From an uncultured Oscillibacter sp. (lineage in GTDB: Bacteria > Bacillota > Clostridia > Oscillospirales > Oscillospiraceae), in contig CABSFC010000046.1 of NCBI GenBank assembly GCA_902476875.1, positions 1-19,380 on the forward strand: a stretch of DNA of 19,380 nt, in the 5' to 3' direction. Below, piece after piece: positions 1 through 7,440 of this stretch. The notes under the pieces were generated by a model. It made no database searches and was not told the origin of the DNA. It was given only the letters and a program-made list of their open reading frames with translations. Position numbers and translations under genes: made by a program. The number at the start of each line of letters is the position of its first letter. Position 1 is the first letter of the stretch.

Positions 1-25
1 AAAGCAGCGGGCCGTTTGCTGTGCG

Positions 26-1774
26 TCAGGCTCTCTCCGGCGTGGTGGCGTCCCACGCCTCGTGGTCCGTGTGGAGCAGGTGGTGGGCTCTCTCCCCCAG
101 GGGCTTTTTCAGGTAGGCGCGGTACAGCTCCTGGATGTCCGGGTTCTCGTGGGAGAAGCGGATGTCGGACCCGGCGTCCAGCTTCCACAGCTGGTTCCCC
201 CGGGACGGCGCCATCTCCACGCCCTCGTGGATGGGCTGGCCGCCGCCTCCGGCGCAGCCGCCGGGACAGGCCATGACCTCCACAAAGTCGTAGTCCGCCT
301 CGCCGCCGTCCACGGCCTCCATCAGCTTCCGAGTGTTGGCAAGGCCGCTGACCACCGCCACGCGGACGTCGCCGGCGCCGGGGATGGTGAAGACGGCCTC
401 CTTCCAGGGCTTGCTGCCCCGCACCTGGCTGAACGCGTCGGGGTCGGGGTTCTTGCCGGTCACCAGGAAATAGGCGCTGCGCAGGGCCGCGTCCATGACG
501 CCGCCGGTGGCGCCGAAGATCACCGCCGCGCCGGTGCCGGAGCCCAGGGGGCTGTCGAAGGGCTCCTCCTCCAGATCGGAGGGGACGATACAGTCGCTGC
601 GGAACAGGCGCACCATCTCCCGGGTGGTCAGCACCGCGTCCACGTCGGGGTCGCCGCAGGCGTCGCGCATGGTGGGCAGCTCGCTCTCCGCCTTCTTGGC
701 GGAGCAGGGCATGATGGACACCACAAACATCTTGTGGGGGTCGATGCCCATCTTCTCCGCGAAATAGCTCTTGGCCACCGCGCCGAACATCTGCTGGGGG
801 GACTTGGCGGTGGACAGGTTCTCGGTGTAGGCCGGGTACTGAGTCTTCAAAAACCGCACCCAGCCGGGGCAGCAGGAGGTGAACATGGGCCAGCGGTGCT
901 TTCCACGGTGAGTGAAGCGCTCAATGAACTCGCTGCCCTCCTCCATGATGGTCAGGTCGGCGGTGAAGTTGGTGTCGAACACGTAGTCAAAGCCTACGCG
1001 CTTCAGCGCGGCCACCAGCTTGCCCACCGGCACCTGCTTGTTCTTGTTGACGGTGCCGAACACCTCCGCCCAGGCCACCCGCACGGCGGGGGCCACCTGG
1101 ACCACCGTGGTGACGGAGGGGTCCGCCAGGGCCCGCAGCACCCGGTTGGTGTCGTCCCGGACGGTCAGCGCGCCGGTGGGGCAGTGGGTCACGCACTGGC
1201 CGCAAAAGGTACAGGCGGTGTTTTTCAGATGGCGGTTGTAGCTGACGTCCACCGTGGTGCGGGAGCCGGTGCCCGCCACGTCCCAGATGTGCATGCCCTG
1301 GATTTTGTCGCAGACCTGGACGCAGCGCATACACTTGATGCACTTGCTGGCCTCCCGGACGATGGGGGTGCTCAGGTCCACCCGGGTCCGTTCCGGCTGG
1401 ACATCGTAGGGCTGGAAGTGGATGTTCAGGTCGTGGGACAGCCGCTGCAGCTCACAGAAGCCGCTGCGGATGCAGGTGGTGCAGCTGGAGTTGTGCTGAC
1501 TGAGGATCAGCCGCAGGTTGGTCTTCCGGGCCTGCCGGACCCGGGGCGTGTTGGTCCGGATGGACATGCCCTCCAGCACCTCGGTGTTGCAGGCGGGAAC
1601 CAGACGGTCGGTCCCCTCGATCTCCACCACGCACATGCGGCAGGCGGCGATCTCGTTGATCTCCTTCAGAAAGCACAGGTGGGGGATGGGGATGTTGGCC
1701 TTTTCGGCGGCCTCCAGGATCGTGGTGCCCTTGGGAGCGGACAGCTCCCGGCCGTTGAGCTTGAAAGTTACCAT
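26..1774 (-). CDS. hydA: [FeFe]-hydrogenase catalytic subunit (HydA / HndD-like, multi-cluster)
   Basis: This 582-residue protein catalyses reversible proton reduction to H2 in the cytoplasm. It opens with a plant-type [2Fe-2S] domain (Cys34, 45, 48, 62). A His-ligated cluster motif follows (His94, Cys98, 101, 107), then two [4Fe-4S] ferredoxin motifs (Cys145-155 and Cys188-198). All three H-cluster signatures are intact: TSCCPGW at 299-305, MPCSAKK at 355-361 and a MACPGGCAGGGGQP stretch at 501-514, followed by the small-subunit-like tail. The length and order match the NAD(P)-linked, multi-subunit group A enzymes. I chose the ATG at 1774 because the conserved N terminus begins there; the longer frame upstream lies inside the previous gene. 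An AGGGAGGA site sits about 11 nt upstream, and the ATG overlaps the preceding stop by 7 nt (ATGGTAA), so translation is probably coupled to the flavoprotein gene. The physiological partner (NADH, NADPH and/or ferredoxin) cannot be read from the sequence. Confidence 0.96.
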   Translation of the reverse strand: MVTFKLNGRELSAPKGTTILEAAEKANIPIPHLCFLKEINEIAACRMCVVEIEGTDRLVPACNTEVLEGMSIRTNTPRVRQARKTNLRLILSQHNSSCTTCIRSGFCELQRLSHDLNIHFQPYDVQPERTRVDLSTPIVREASKCIKCMRCVQVCDKIQGMHIWDVAGTGSRTTVDVSYNRHLKNTACTFCGQCVTHCPTGALTVRDDTNRVLRALADPSVTTVVQVAPAVRVAWAEVFGTVNKNKQVPVGKLVAALKRVGFDYVFDTNFTADLTIMEEGSEFIERFTHRGKHRWPMFTSCCPGWVRFLKTQYPAYTENLSTAKSPQQMFGAVAKSYFAEKMGIDPHKMFVVSIMPCSAKKAESELPTMRDACGDPDVDAVLTTREMVRLFRSDCIVPSDLEEEPFDSPLGSGTGAAVIFGATGGVMDAALRSAYFLVTGKNPDPDAFSQVRGSKPWKEAVFTIPGAGDVRVAVVSGLANTRKLMEAVDGGEADYDFVEVMACPGGCAGGGGQPIHEGVEMAPSRGNQLWKLDAGSDIRFSHENPDIQELYRAYLKKPLGERAHHLLHTDHEAWDATTPERA

Positions 1775-3606
1775 GTTTCCACACGTCCTCCCTTGAAGAT
1801 TCCATAGCCAAAGTGGTCGCACCGCAGGCAGCGGGAGGACTCCTGAGCGGCCTCCTCGTCGGTCATGCCGCGCTCGATGCACTGGAAGTCGCACTTGCGC
1901 TCGCAGGCGTCCCGCTCCGTGGCGTTGACGCGGCCCCGGGGCCGCAGGTCCGTGCAGCGGGGCGTGGGCACCCTGACGTCCGCCTTGATCTCATGGTTGA
2001 AGCCCAGATACTCGTCGATGTTGGCGGCGGCCGCCTTGCCGGCGGCGATGGCGCGGATGACCGTGGCGGGGCCGGTGACGCAGTCGCCTCCGGCGAACAC
2101 GCCCTCCACGTCCGGGATCTGGGTGCTGGTGTTGGCGGACAGGGTGCCGCCGCGCTGGACCCTGATGCCGCTCTGCTCAAAGCCGTGGGACTCAATGCCC
2201 TGGCCGATGGCCACGATGACCACATCCGCCGGGATGCGCAGAGGCTCCACGGAGGCGGTGTTGGGCCGTGGGCGGCCCGCCTTGTCGATCTCGCCGATGA
2301 TCTGGGGCTGGGTCCACAGGGCGGCGACGTGGCCGTTCTCGTCGGCCTCGATCCGCAGCGGCGCCTGGAGGGTCAGGACCTCGGCGCCCTCCGCGATGGC
2401 GCCCTCCACCTCCTCCCGCTGGGCCGTCATGTCCTCCTGGCGGCGGCGGTAGACGCAGGTGACCTTCCGGGCCCCCAGGCGGATGGCGCTGCGGGTCACG
2501 TCCATGGCCACGTTGCCGCCGCCGATGACCGCCACGCTCTGGCCGGTGAAGTCCGGCATCTCCTCGTCGCCGATGTGGCGCAGCATCTCCACGGCGGAGA
2601 TGACGCCGGCGCTGTCCTCGCCCTCGATGCCGGTCTTCTTGTCGGTGTGGGCGCCGATGGAGATGTACAGGCAGTCATGCTCCTTCCGCAGCTGGTCGAA
2701 GGAGACGTCCTGCCCGACCTTCACGCCGGTATGTACCTCGATGCCCAGGGACAGGATGGACGCGATCTCCTCGTCCAGCTTCTCCCGGGGGAAGCGGTAG
2801 CTGGGGATGCCGTAGCGCATCATGCCGCCCAGCTTGTTCTGCTTTTCATAGACGGTGACTCTATGGCCCATCAGCGCCAGGAAGTAGGCGGCGGAGAGGC
2901 CGCCGGGGCCACCGCCGATGATGGCCACGGACTTGCCGGTGGCCGGGGCCTTTTTGGGTTGGGGCACGTCTCCGGCGTGGTCCACGGCGTAGCGCTTCAG
3001 TCCCCGGATGTTCAGGGCGTTATCCACCATGTTCCGGCGGCAGCGGGCCTCGCAGGGGTGCTCGCAGATATAGGCGCAGGCGGTGGGGAAGGGATTGTCC
3101 TTCCGGATGAGCCGCACGGCGTCGGCGCAGCGGCCCTCGTTCACCAGGGAGATGTAGCCCGGGATGTCCACGCCCGCCGGGCACAGGGCCACGCAGGGCA
3201 CGGGGTTTTTCAGCGTTCCCAGGCAGCGGTGGTGAAGGATGTGCTCCTCGTAATCGTCCCGGAAGCCCTTCAGGCCCATCAGCACCAGATTGGCGGCGTC
3301 GATGCCGATGGCGCAGTCCGCCGTGTCCACAATGACTTGGGCGGTGTTTTCGATCCGGGGCAGGATGCTGATGTCCGGCTCTCCGTCCAGCACCTCCCGG
3401 ATCATGTTGGAGAGCTGGGCAAGGCCGATACGGCAGGGCACGCACTTGCCGCAGGTCTGGGCCTGGCACAGGTTCAGGAAATTCAGCGCCATGTCCACCG
3501 GGCACAGCCCCGGCGGGCTGGACGCGATCCGCCGCTCCATGTTGCGGTACAGCTGCTCCACCACGGCCTGGGCCTGACCGGGCGTTTTGACTTCTAATCT
3601 GCTCAT
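1768..3606 (-). CDS. NuoF-tail / GltD-like fusion flavoprotein, probable NAD(P)H module of the hydrogenase
   Basis: This is a 612-residue fusion. Residues 1-125 match the iron-sulfur domain at the C terminus of NuoF (CGKCVPCRIG at 52-61, Cys98), without the FMN/NADH-binding part of NuoF. Residues 135-215 are a Cys-rich Fer4_20-type helical domain as in GltD and dihydropyrimidine dehydrogenase (Cys138, 142, 177, 181, 185, 189). Residues 225-540 are a two-dinucleotide oxidoreductase, with GGGPGG at 231-236 for FAD and GGGN at 362-365 for NAD(P), then a GGDC...GPATVI FAD motif. A Cys-rich tail ends the protein. From the family I infer that it passes electrons between NAD(P)H, FAD and the hydrogenase downstream. 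The start has an ideal GAGGAGGAG site 7 nt upstream, and the stop overlaps the hydA start. It could equally be annotated as a glutamate-synthase small-subunit-like protein, but the NuoF tail and the linkage to hydA argue for a redox partner of the hydrogenase. Confidence 0.9.
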   Translation of the reverse strand: MSRLEVKTPGQAQAVVEQLYRNMERRIASSPPGLCPVDMALNFLNLCQAQTCGKCVPCRIGLAQLSNMIREVLDGEPDISILPRIENTAQVIVDTADCAIGIDAANLVLMGLKGFRDDYEEHILHHRCLGTLKNPVPCVALCPAGVDIPGYISLVNEGRCADAVRLIRKDNPFPTACAYICEHPCEARCRRNMVDNALNIRGLKRYAVDHAGDVPQPKKAPATGKSVAIIGGGPGGLSAAYFLALMGHRVTVYEKQNKLGGMMRYGIPSYRFPREKLDEEIASILSLGIEVHTGVKVGQDVSFDQLRKEHDCLYISIGAHTDKKTGIEGEDSAGVISAVEMLRHIGDEEMPDFTGQSVAVIGGGNVAMDVTRSAIRLGARKVTCVYRRRQEDMTAQREEVEGAIAEGAEVLTLQAPLRIEADENGHVAALWTQPQIIGEIDKAGRPRPNTASVEPLRIPADVVIVAIGQGIESHGFEQSGIRVQRGGTLSANTSTQIPDVEGVFAGGDCVTGPATVIRAIAAGKAAAANIDEYLGFNHEIKADVRVPTPRCTDLRPRGRVNATERDACERKCDFQCIERGMTDEEAAQESSRCLRCDHFGYGIFKGGRVETW

Positions 3607-3624
3607 CTCTGTTCTCCTCCTCTG

Positions 3625-3643
3625 GGCCGACGTAACGCCGGCC
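3625..3643 (-). promoter_or_regulatory. Leader hairpin abutting the ribosome binding site of the hydrogenase operon
   Basis: An 8-bp stem with one G-T wobble (arms 3625-3632 and 3636-3643) and a 3-nt loop ends two bases before the GAGGAGGAG ribosome site (3614-3622). No U-run follows, so it is not a terminator. It may affect mRNA stability or ribosome access. Confidence 0.4.
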
Positions 3644-3666
3644 TAAAAATGACCCCTCATAACGTA

Positions 3667-3695
3667 AGTATAGCGGCGACGTTGCGCAAACGCAA
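3667..3695 (-). promoter_or_regulatory. Promoter of the hydrogenase operon
   Basis: On the minus strand, TTGCGT (3695-3690) and TATACT (3672-3667) are separated by exactly 17 nt. An A/T-rich tract immediately upstream could act as an UP element. An 8-bp palindrome TTGCGCAA lies inside the spacer and could be an operator. The predicted leader is about 55 nt. Confidence 0.75.
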
Positions 3696-3784
3696 GATAT
3701 TTATCAAAAAAATTTTCAGGCAAACTAAAAAATTATTATTTCACAAACATGAGAGCCGCCAGCGGCGCTTCGCCGCATGAGGAA

Positions 3785-3813
3785 ACCGCCTGCCCCAAAA
3801 CGGAGCAGGCGGT
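3785..3813 (-). terminator. Probable terminator after the 2-hydroxyacid dehydrogenase gene
   Basis: A perfect 9-bp GC-rich stem (3785-3793 with 3805-3813) with an 11-nt loop lies about 50 nt beyond the stop on the minus strand. Only a short U-run follows it. A second small hairpin (3762-3776) and the A/T-rich hydrogenase promoter come next. The whole 3607-3864 gap holds only these terminator-like hairpins, the hydrogenase promoter and its leader. Confidence 0.5.
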
Positions 3814-3864
3814 CTGCATGGAAGGGGGCCGAAGACCCCGTCCCCGCGGCGCGGGGCTGGTTGA

Positions 3865-4839
3865 TCAGGGGTTCCAGCGCGGGTGGAGGTATGCTTCCGG
3901 GTTGGCCACCGCGGGCCAGCGCTGGCCGTGCAGGACGGCGACGCAGCCCTCGGCGCACATGGTGGCCGCCCGGATGGTGGCCTCCCGGGTCTGGGCGGCG
4001 CTGTGGGGGGAGAGGATCAGGTTGGGAGCGGCGCACAGCGGGTTTTCCGCCCGGAGCGGCTCCTCCACCGTCACGTCCAGGCCGGCTCCGGCGATGACGC
4101 CCTCCCGCAGCGCCGCGATCAGCGCCGCCTCGTCCACGATGCCGCCCCGGGCGCAGTTGATGAGCAGGGCGGTGGGCTTCATCTGCCGCAGCTGCTCCTG
4201 GCCCAAAAGGCCCCGGGTCTCGCCGTTCAGCGGGGTGTGGATGGTGACGATGTCGCTGGCGGCCAAAAGCTCCGAAAGCGCTTGGCAGCGCGTCGCGCCT
4301 CCGGCCTCCATGTCCCCATCAGGGCAGTAGGGGTCGTAGGCCAGCAGGCGCATCCCCAGGGCGCGGCACAGCCTGCCCACCCGCTTTCCGATATCCCCGA
4401 AGCCGACGATGCCAACGGTCAGGCCCTGCAGCTCAAATGTCTTTCCGCTGTTGCGGATCTCAAAGTTGCCCCGGACGGCCTCGTTGTGGCACTCCACAAT
4501 GTTGGAGGCCAGCGCGAACATCAGCGCCAGGGTGTGTTCCGCCACGGAGTCCGCGTTGCAGTGGGGCGCGATCACCACCGGGATGCCGCGCTCGCTGGCG
4601 GCGGCGATGTCGATGCTGTCGTACCCCACGCCAGAGCGCCCGATCACCCGCAGCCGGGGCGCCGCCTCGATCTCGGCGCGGTTCATGTGACCGATGCGGA
4701 CGATCATGCACTCCGCGTCCCGCAGCTCCTCCAGATACTCGCTGGGGTTCGCGTTGTCCGCGACGTAGACGGAACCCTCCGCCGCCAGCGGCTCATACCC
4801 GGCGGCGCACAGCGCCTGGGTCATGACGATTTTGCTCAT
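3865..4839 (-). CDS. D-2-hydroxyacid dehydrogenase (phosphoglycerate-dehydrogenase-like)
   Basis: This 324-residue NAD-dependent dehydrogenase interconverts a D-2-hydroxyacid and its 2-oxoacid in the cytoplasm. The Rossmann motif GFGDIG is at 146-151, with Asp169 at the end of the second strand, which favours NAD(H) over NADP(H). The catalytic triad of the family is present: Arg231 in NCARGG, Glu260 in VEEPL and His279 in SPHSAAQ. The length is that of short family members without a C-terminal ACT domain, which argues against a classical regulated SerA. I chose the ATG at 4839 because it overlaps the upstream stop as ATGA and has a GAGGAGGAG site; an in-frame ATG at 4860 lies inside the upstream gene. 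Coupling to the LarA-like gene suggests the two enzymes act on the same 2-hydroxyacid. The substrate (lactate, glycerate, a sugar acid or another) is unknown. Confidence 0.9.
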   Translation of the reverse strand: MSKIVMTQALCAAGYEPLAAEGSVYVADNANPSEYLEELRDAECMIVRIGHMNRAEIEAAPRLRVIGRSGVGYDSIDIAAASERGIPVVIAPHCNADSVAEHTLALMFALASNIVECHNEAVRGNFEIRNSGKTFELQGLTVGIVGFGDIGKRVGRLCRALGMRLLAYDPYCPDGDMEAGGATRCQALSELLAASDIVTIHTPLNGETRGLLGQEQLRQMKPTALLINCARGGIVDEAALIAALREGVIAGAGLDVTVEEPLRAENPLCAAPNLILSPHSAAQTREATIRAATMCAEGCVAVLHGQRWPAVANPEAYLHPRWNP

Positions 4840-6158
4840 ATGGTCTCCTCCTCGTTCCACAGTAAAAGATTGCCCCGCGCGTCAAAGGGCAGCGGCGCGC
4901 ACTCGCCGGCGATCTCCATGCCGGGTGTCTCCCGCGCCTGGTCCCAAAACGCCTCCGAGAGATACAGCTCGCCCATATGCAGCGTGTTTCGGATCAGGAC
5001 CACCCGCATGCGGCCGGGGGCGACGCCGTTGCAGGTCTTGACCGCGGCCTTGATGGCCATCTCGTCGTCCCGCAGCACCATGGCCAGCTTGACGGGCAGG
5101 AACACGGTGGACGTCAGGGCGTTTGGATAGGTGGCCAGAAAGTCCATCTTGTTGAAAAAACGCACGGTGGTGGTGTCCGCCTGACCGATCCCCAGGCCGT
5201 TGCCGTGGGACACGTCGGTCAGGTCCAGGACGCAGGTCCGCTGCTTTTTGATGCCTCCGCCTCCGTAAGGCGTGGACCAGGTGCCGGTGATATTGGGGTC
5301 CATGCCGCTGCCGGAGAAGTTTTTGCCGATCTCCTTGACCACCAGCACGTCCGTCTCCGGCACCAGGATGCGGGGCATCAGGCTCTTGGCATACTCCAGC
5401 AGGGCCGGCTCCCGCTCCGGGATCTCCTCGTTGCGCAGCACCACGATCCGGTTGGTCTGGTCGTATGCGTTCTCAATGGTCCCCACGCCGAACAGCACGT
5501 TGGTGTGGGTCCGCACGTAGTTGCCGATCAGCGGGATGCGGGTGGCGAAGGGCCCGAAGCCGTCCTTGTGCAGGCTGTCCGCGCCCTTCTGCTTGCCAAG
5601 GCCGATGCACATCATCTTGGTCAGGCCGGACTCGATGGGGCCGCGGAAGGCGCTGTGGGGCTTGATCCGGTTGACCACGACGATGCCGTCGGCCTCATAG
5701 GCCAGCCGGTCGATATACACCGGCAGCAAGGCGCCGTCCTCGGACACATCCCCCAGGTGGACCGTCTCCATGGAGGATCTGATCGGGCAGCCGCAGAATT
5801 CCTCCGTGATGCCGTAGCCCGTCAGGATCTGGCGCTGTCCCTCGGCGGTGGAGCCGCCATGGCTGCCCATGGCGGGGATGATGAAGGGCCTGGCCCCGGC
5901 CCGCCGCAAAAAGGCGGCGGTCTCCCGCAGGATGACGTTCATGTTGGAGATCCCGCGGCTGCTGCCGGTGATGGCCACCGTCATGCCCGGGCGGATCAGC
6001 GGGAGCAGGCCGGCGGCCTCCAGCCGCGCCCGGGTCTCGGCGGCGGGGTCCGCGATGTGGTCGTTGGGGAAGGTCTGGGTCGCCCGGAACATCCGGGGGA
6101 GGGCGACGTCCGCCAGAAGGGGTTCGATCTTGCTGTAATCCGTAAATTTTTCAGCCAT
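4836..6158 (-). CDS. LarA-like protein (lactate racemase superfamily, DUF2088 type)
   Basis: This 440-residue protein resembles the N-terminal domain of LarA, the nickel-pincer-nucleotide lactate racemase. A glycine-rich PAMGSHGGSTAEGQ stretch (95-108) carries His100, and KPHSAFRGP carries His168. Lys181 and His197 follow. By my own alignment these fall where Lactobacillus LarA has catalytic His108 and His174, cofactor-attaching Lys184 and nickel ligand His200; the Lys-His spacing of 16 is identical. I infer a racemase or epimerase of a 2-hydroxyacid, with substrate unknown. The ATG at 6158 is preferred over the ATG at 6164 because GGAG lies 6 nt before the former and directly abuts the latter. 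It is first in a two-gene operon with the dehydrogenase and lies downstream of an AraC-type gene. The genes for making the cofactor (larB, larC, larE) are not in the window. Confidence 0.75.
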   Translation of the reverse strand: MAEKFTDYSKIEPLLADVALPRMFRATQTFPNDHIADPAAETRARLEAAGLLPLIRPGMTVAITGSSRGISNMNVILRETAAFLRRAGARPFIIPAMGSHGGSTAEGQRQILTGYGITEEFCGCPIRSSMETVHLGDVSEDGALLPVYIDRLAYEADGIVVVNRIKPHSAFRGPIESGLTKMMCIGLGKQKGADSLHKDGFGPFATRIPLIGNYVRTHTNVLFGVGTIENAYDQTNRIVVLRNEEIPEREPALLEYAKSLMPRILVPETDVLVVKEIGKNFSGSGMDPNITGTWSTPYGGGGIKKQRTCVLDLTDVSHGNGLGIGQADTTTVRFFNKMDFLATYPNALTSTVFLPVKLAMVLRDDEMAIKAAVKTCNGVAPGRMRVVLIRNTLHMGELYLSEAFWDQARETPGMEIAGECAPLPFDARGNLLLWNEEETI

Positions 6159-6199
6159 AAGCATCTCCTGCCGTGTAAAATCTCTGAGACATCGATACC

Positions 6200-6208
6200 A
6201 TTATAACA
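6200..6208 (-). promoter_or_regulatory. Extended -10 promoter of the LarA-like / dehydrogenase operon
   Basis: A perfect TATAAT (6205-6200) on the minus strand is preceded by TG plus one base, giving an extended -10 element. No good -35 hexamer is visible 16-18 nt upstream. This would suit a promoter that needs an activator such as the adjacent AraC-type regulator, but that link is inference. Confidence 0.6.
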
Positions 6209-6263
6209 GGCGGAGGCGGAAAAGGCTTTGGCGATATCTTTGATTTATCCGGCATTTTTTTAG

Positions 6264-6297
6264 AAAAAAAGCGGTGCCGGGCGATGCTCAGCACTGC
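6264..6297 (-). terminator. Terminator of the AraC-type regulator gene
   Basis: On the minus strand a GC-rich hairpin (arms 6291-6297 and 6271-6277, one mismatch) is followed directly by seven T residues. The upstream arm and loop overlap the stop codon at 6288-6290. It separates the regulator from the operon behind it. Confidence 0.65.
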
Positions 6298-7136
6298 TTT
6301 GGGATCTCGAAGTCGCCGTCCGGCAGATAGGGGCTGTGGGGAGAGATGTTGATCCCCACGTCCGAATTGGCCCGGCGGAGGTACTGGCTGGGGGAGATGC
6401 CGGTCTCCCGCTTGAACATCCGGGAAAAGGACGCGGCGTCCATCCCTGCCTGTGCCGCCAGCTCGCCCACCGTGCAGTCCGTGGTGAGCATCCGCTCCCG
6501 GGCCAGCTCGACCTTCTTCCGGTGGAGATAGCGGGCCGGACTGCAGCCGAGAGCCTGCTTGAAAGCGGTGGAAAAGTAGGACGGCGTGTATCCGCAGAGA
6601 CCCGCCAGGAAGGAGACCGGCGGCATCTGCTCCGGGTGCTGCTCGATATAGGTCAGCGCGGGATACAGCGAAGCGCCGGAGCCGCCGGGGAGCATGGGAT
6701 GGGAGACGGACTCCCGCGCCTCCCGGCGCAAAAGCAGCAGCAACAGCTCCGTCATGCGGGTGTTGATCAGGGCCTCCGCGTAGGCTTCGTCCCGGACCGC
6801 CAGGTGGAAGATGCTCATGACCAGGGAATGTTCGTAGGCGTCCAGCGGCAGCGCCAGGGGCAGGGCGTTCAGCGGCTCCAGAAAGGCGCCGGCGGCGGAG
6901 AACTTGATGTCGAAGCTCTGCATGGCGTCCTCTCCGAAGATCGCGTGCTCCACATGGGGCGCGATGCGCAGAAAAAGCCCCCGCCGGGCGTCGATGACCC
7001 GGGACCCGATCTGGACCCGGCCGCGTCCGCTGATGATATAGACGCAGTGAAAAAAGGGGTGCGTGTGAAGGGGGATGTACTCTCCCCGCTCCTTGCGCTC
7101 CTTGACGATGCGGTGTACCTGCACGGACAGCGACAT
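6288..7136 (-). CDS. AraC-family transcriptional regulator with cupin sensor domain
   Basis: This 282-residue regulator has a cupin-type N-terminal domain: PLHTHPFFHCVYIISG at about 22-37, with a second His pair near 61-64. The C terminus holds two AraC helix-turn-helix motifs, at about 172-205 and 222-258. The second contains the family signature around GMDAASFSRMFKRETGISPSQYL. A Pro-rich tail of about 25 residues follows. I start it at the ATG at 7136, which has a GGGAGGGAG site. The longer frame would begin with a TTG at 7238 that is part of the -35 box of its own promoter, so it is excluded. The gene lies upstream of, and in the same direction as, the LarA-like/dehydrogenase operon, making that operon its likely target. 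The ligand, probably the hydroxyacid or a related sugar acid, is not evident. Confidence 0.92.
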   Translation of the reverse strand: MSLSVQVHRIVKERKERGEYIPLHTHPFFHCVYIISGRGRVQIGSRVIDARRGLFLRIAPHVEHAIFGEDAMQSFDIKFSAAGAFLEPLNALPLALPLDAYEHSLVMSIFHLAVRDEAYAEALINTRMTELLLLLLRREARESVSHPMLPGGSGASLYPALTYIEQHPEQMPPVSFLAGLCGYTPSYFSTAFKQALGCSPARYLHRKKVELARERMLTTDCTVGELAAQAGMDAASFSRMFKRETGISPSQYLRRANSDVGINISPHSPYLPDGDFEIPKQC

Positions 7137-7208
7137 GGCTCCCTCCCTTTGGCGCGCGGAATCCTGAAAAGCGCGCTTCCCAAAGGCCCCGCGCTCTCCA
7201 CAAAAGTG

Positions 7209-7238
7209 ATTATAGCCTTTGCGGCGCGGCGGCGTCAA
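7209..7238 (-). promoter_or_regulatory. Promoter of the AraC-type regulator
   Basis: TTGACG (7238-7233) and a perfect TATAAT (7214-7209) with an 18-nt spacer lie on the minus strand. This is one of the best sigma-A-type matches in the window. The predicted leader is about 65 nt. The divergent SLH-protein promoter is about 100 bp away in the same gap. Confidence 0.8.
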
Positions 7239-7312
7239 GACATGACCGCCAAAAGCCGCCGGGGAGAACCGTTCCCCGGGCCGTTTTTACGGTGTACCGC
7301 CGCGCCGGTTTG

Positions 7313-7321
7313 TGGTATAAT
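7313..7321 (+). promoter_or_regulatory. Extended -10 promoter of the SLH/transglutaminase gene
   Basis: TG-G-TATAAT (7313-7321) forms an extended -10 element. No convincing -35 hexamer is seen. The leader would be about 110 nt long. The rest of the 7137-7440 gap holds the divergent araC-type promoter and nothing gene-like. Confidence 0.6.
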
Positions 7322-7389
7322 GTCCACAGCACACGCCGGGGCGGACGGCTTGCCCCGCGCGCCGGACCCACAGCGCGTTTTGGAACCGG

Positions 7390-7409
7390 CCCTCCGTCTG
7401 GCCGGAGGG
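7390..7409 (+). promoter_or_regulatory. 5' leader hairpin upstream of the SLH/transglutaminase gene
   Basis: A perfect 7-bp GC-rich inverted repeat (7390-7396 with 7403-7409, 6-nt loop) lies 15 nt before the AAGGAGG ribosome site at 7425-7431. It has no U-run. It may stabilise the message. Confidence 0.35.
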
Positions 7410-7440
7410 AGATACCATCTGTTTAAGGAGGTCTACATCC

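Noticed and set aside
62..3597. Long plus-strand open frames (580-595 codons) over the hydrogenase operon
   Set aside because: They are antisense shadows of high-GC genes: low-complexity Gly/Ala/His/Val-rich translations with no ribosome sites. The minus-strand frames carry intact family motifs.
3865..4839. serA (3-phosphoglycerate dehydrogenase of serine synthesis)
   Set aside because: The fold and triad fit, but the protein is short with no ACT domain, and it is coupled to a LarA-like gene rather than serC or serB, so a specific SerA call is not justified.
6151..7203. A 350-codon minus-strand frame overlapping the AraC-type gene in another phase
   Set aside because: It is Arg/Gly/Pro-rich shadow coding. 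The frame at 6288-7136 carries the cupin and helix-turn-helix motifs.
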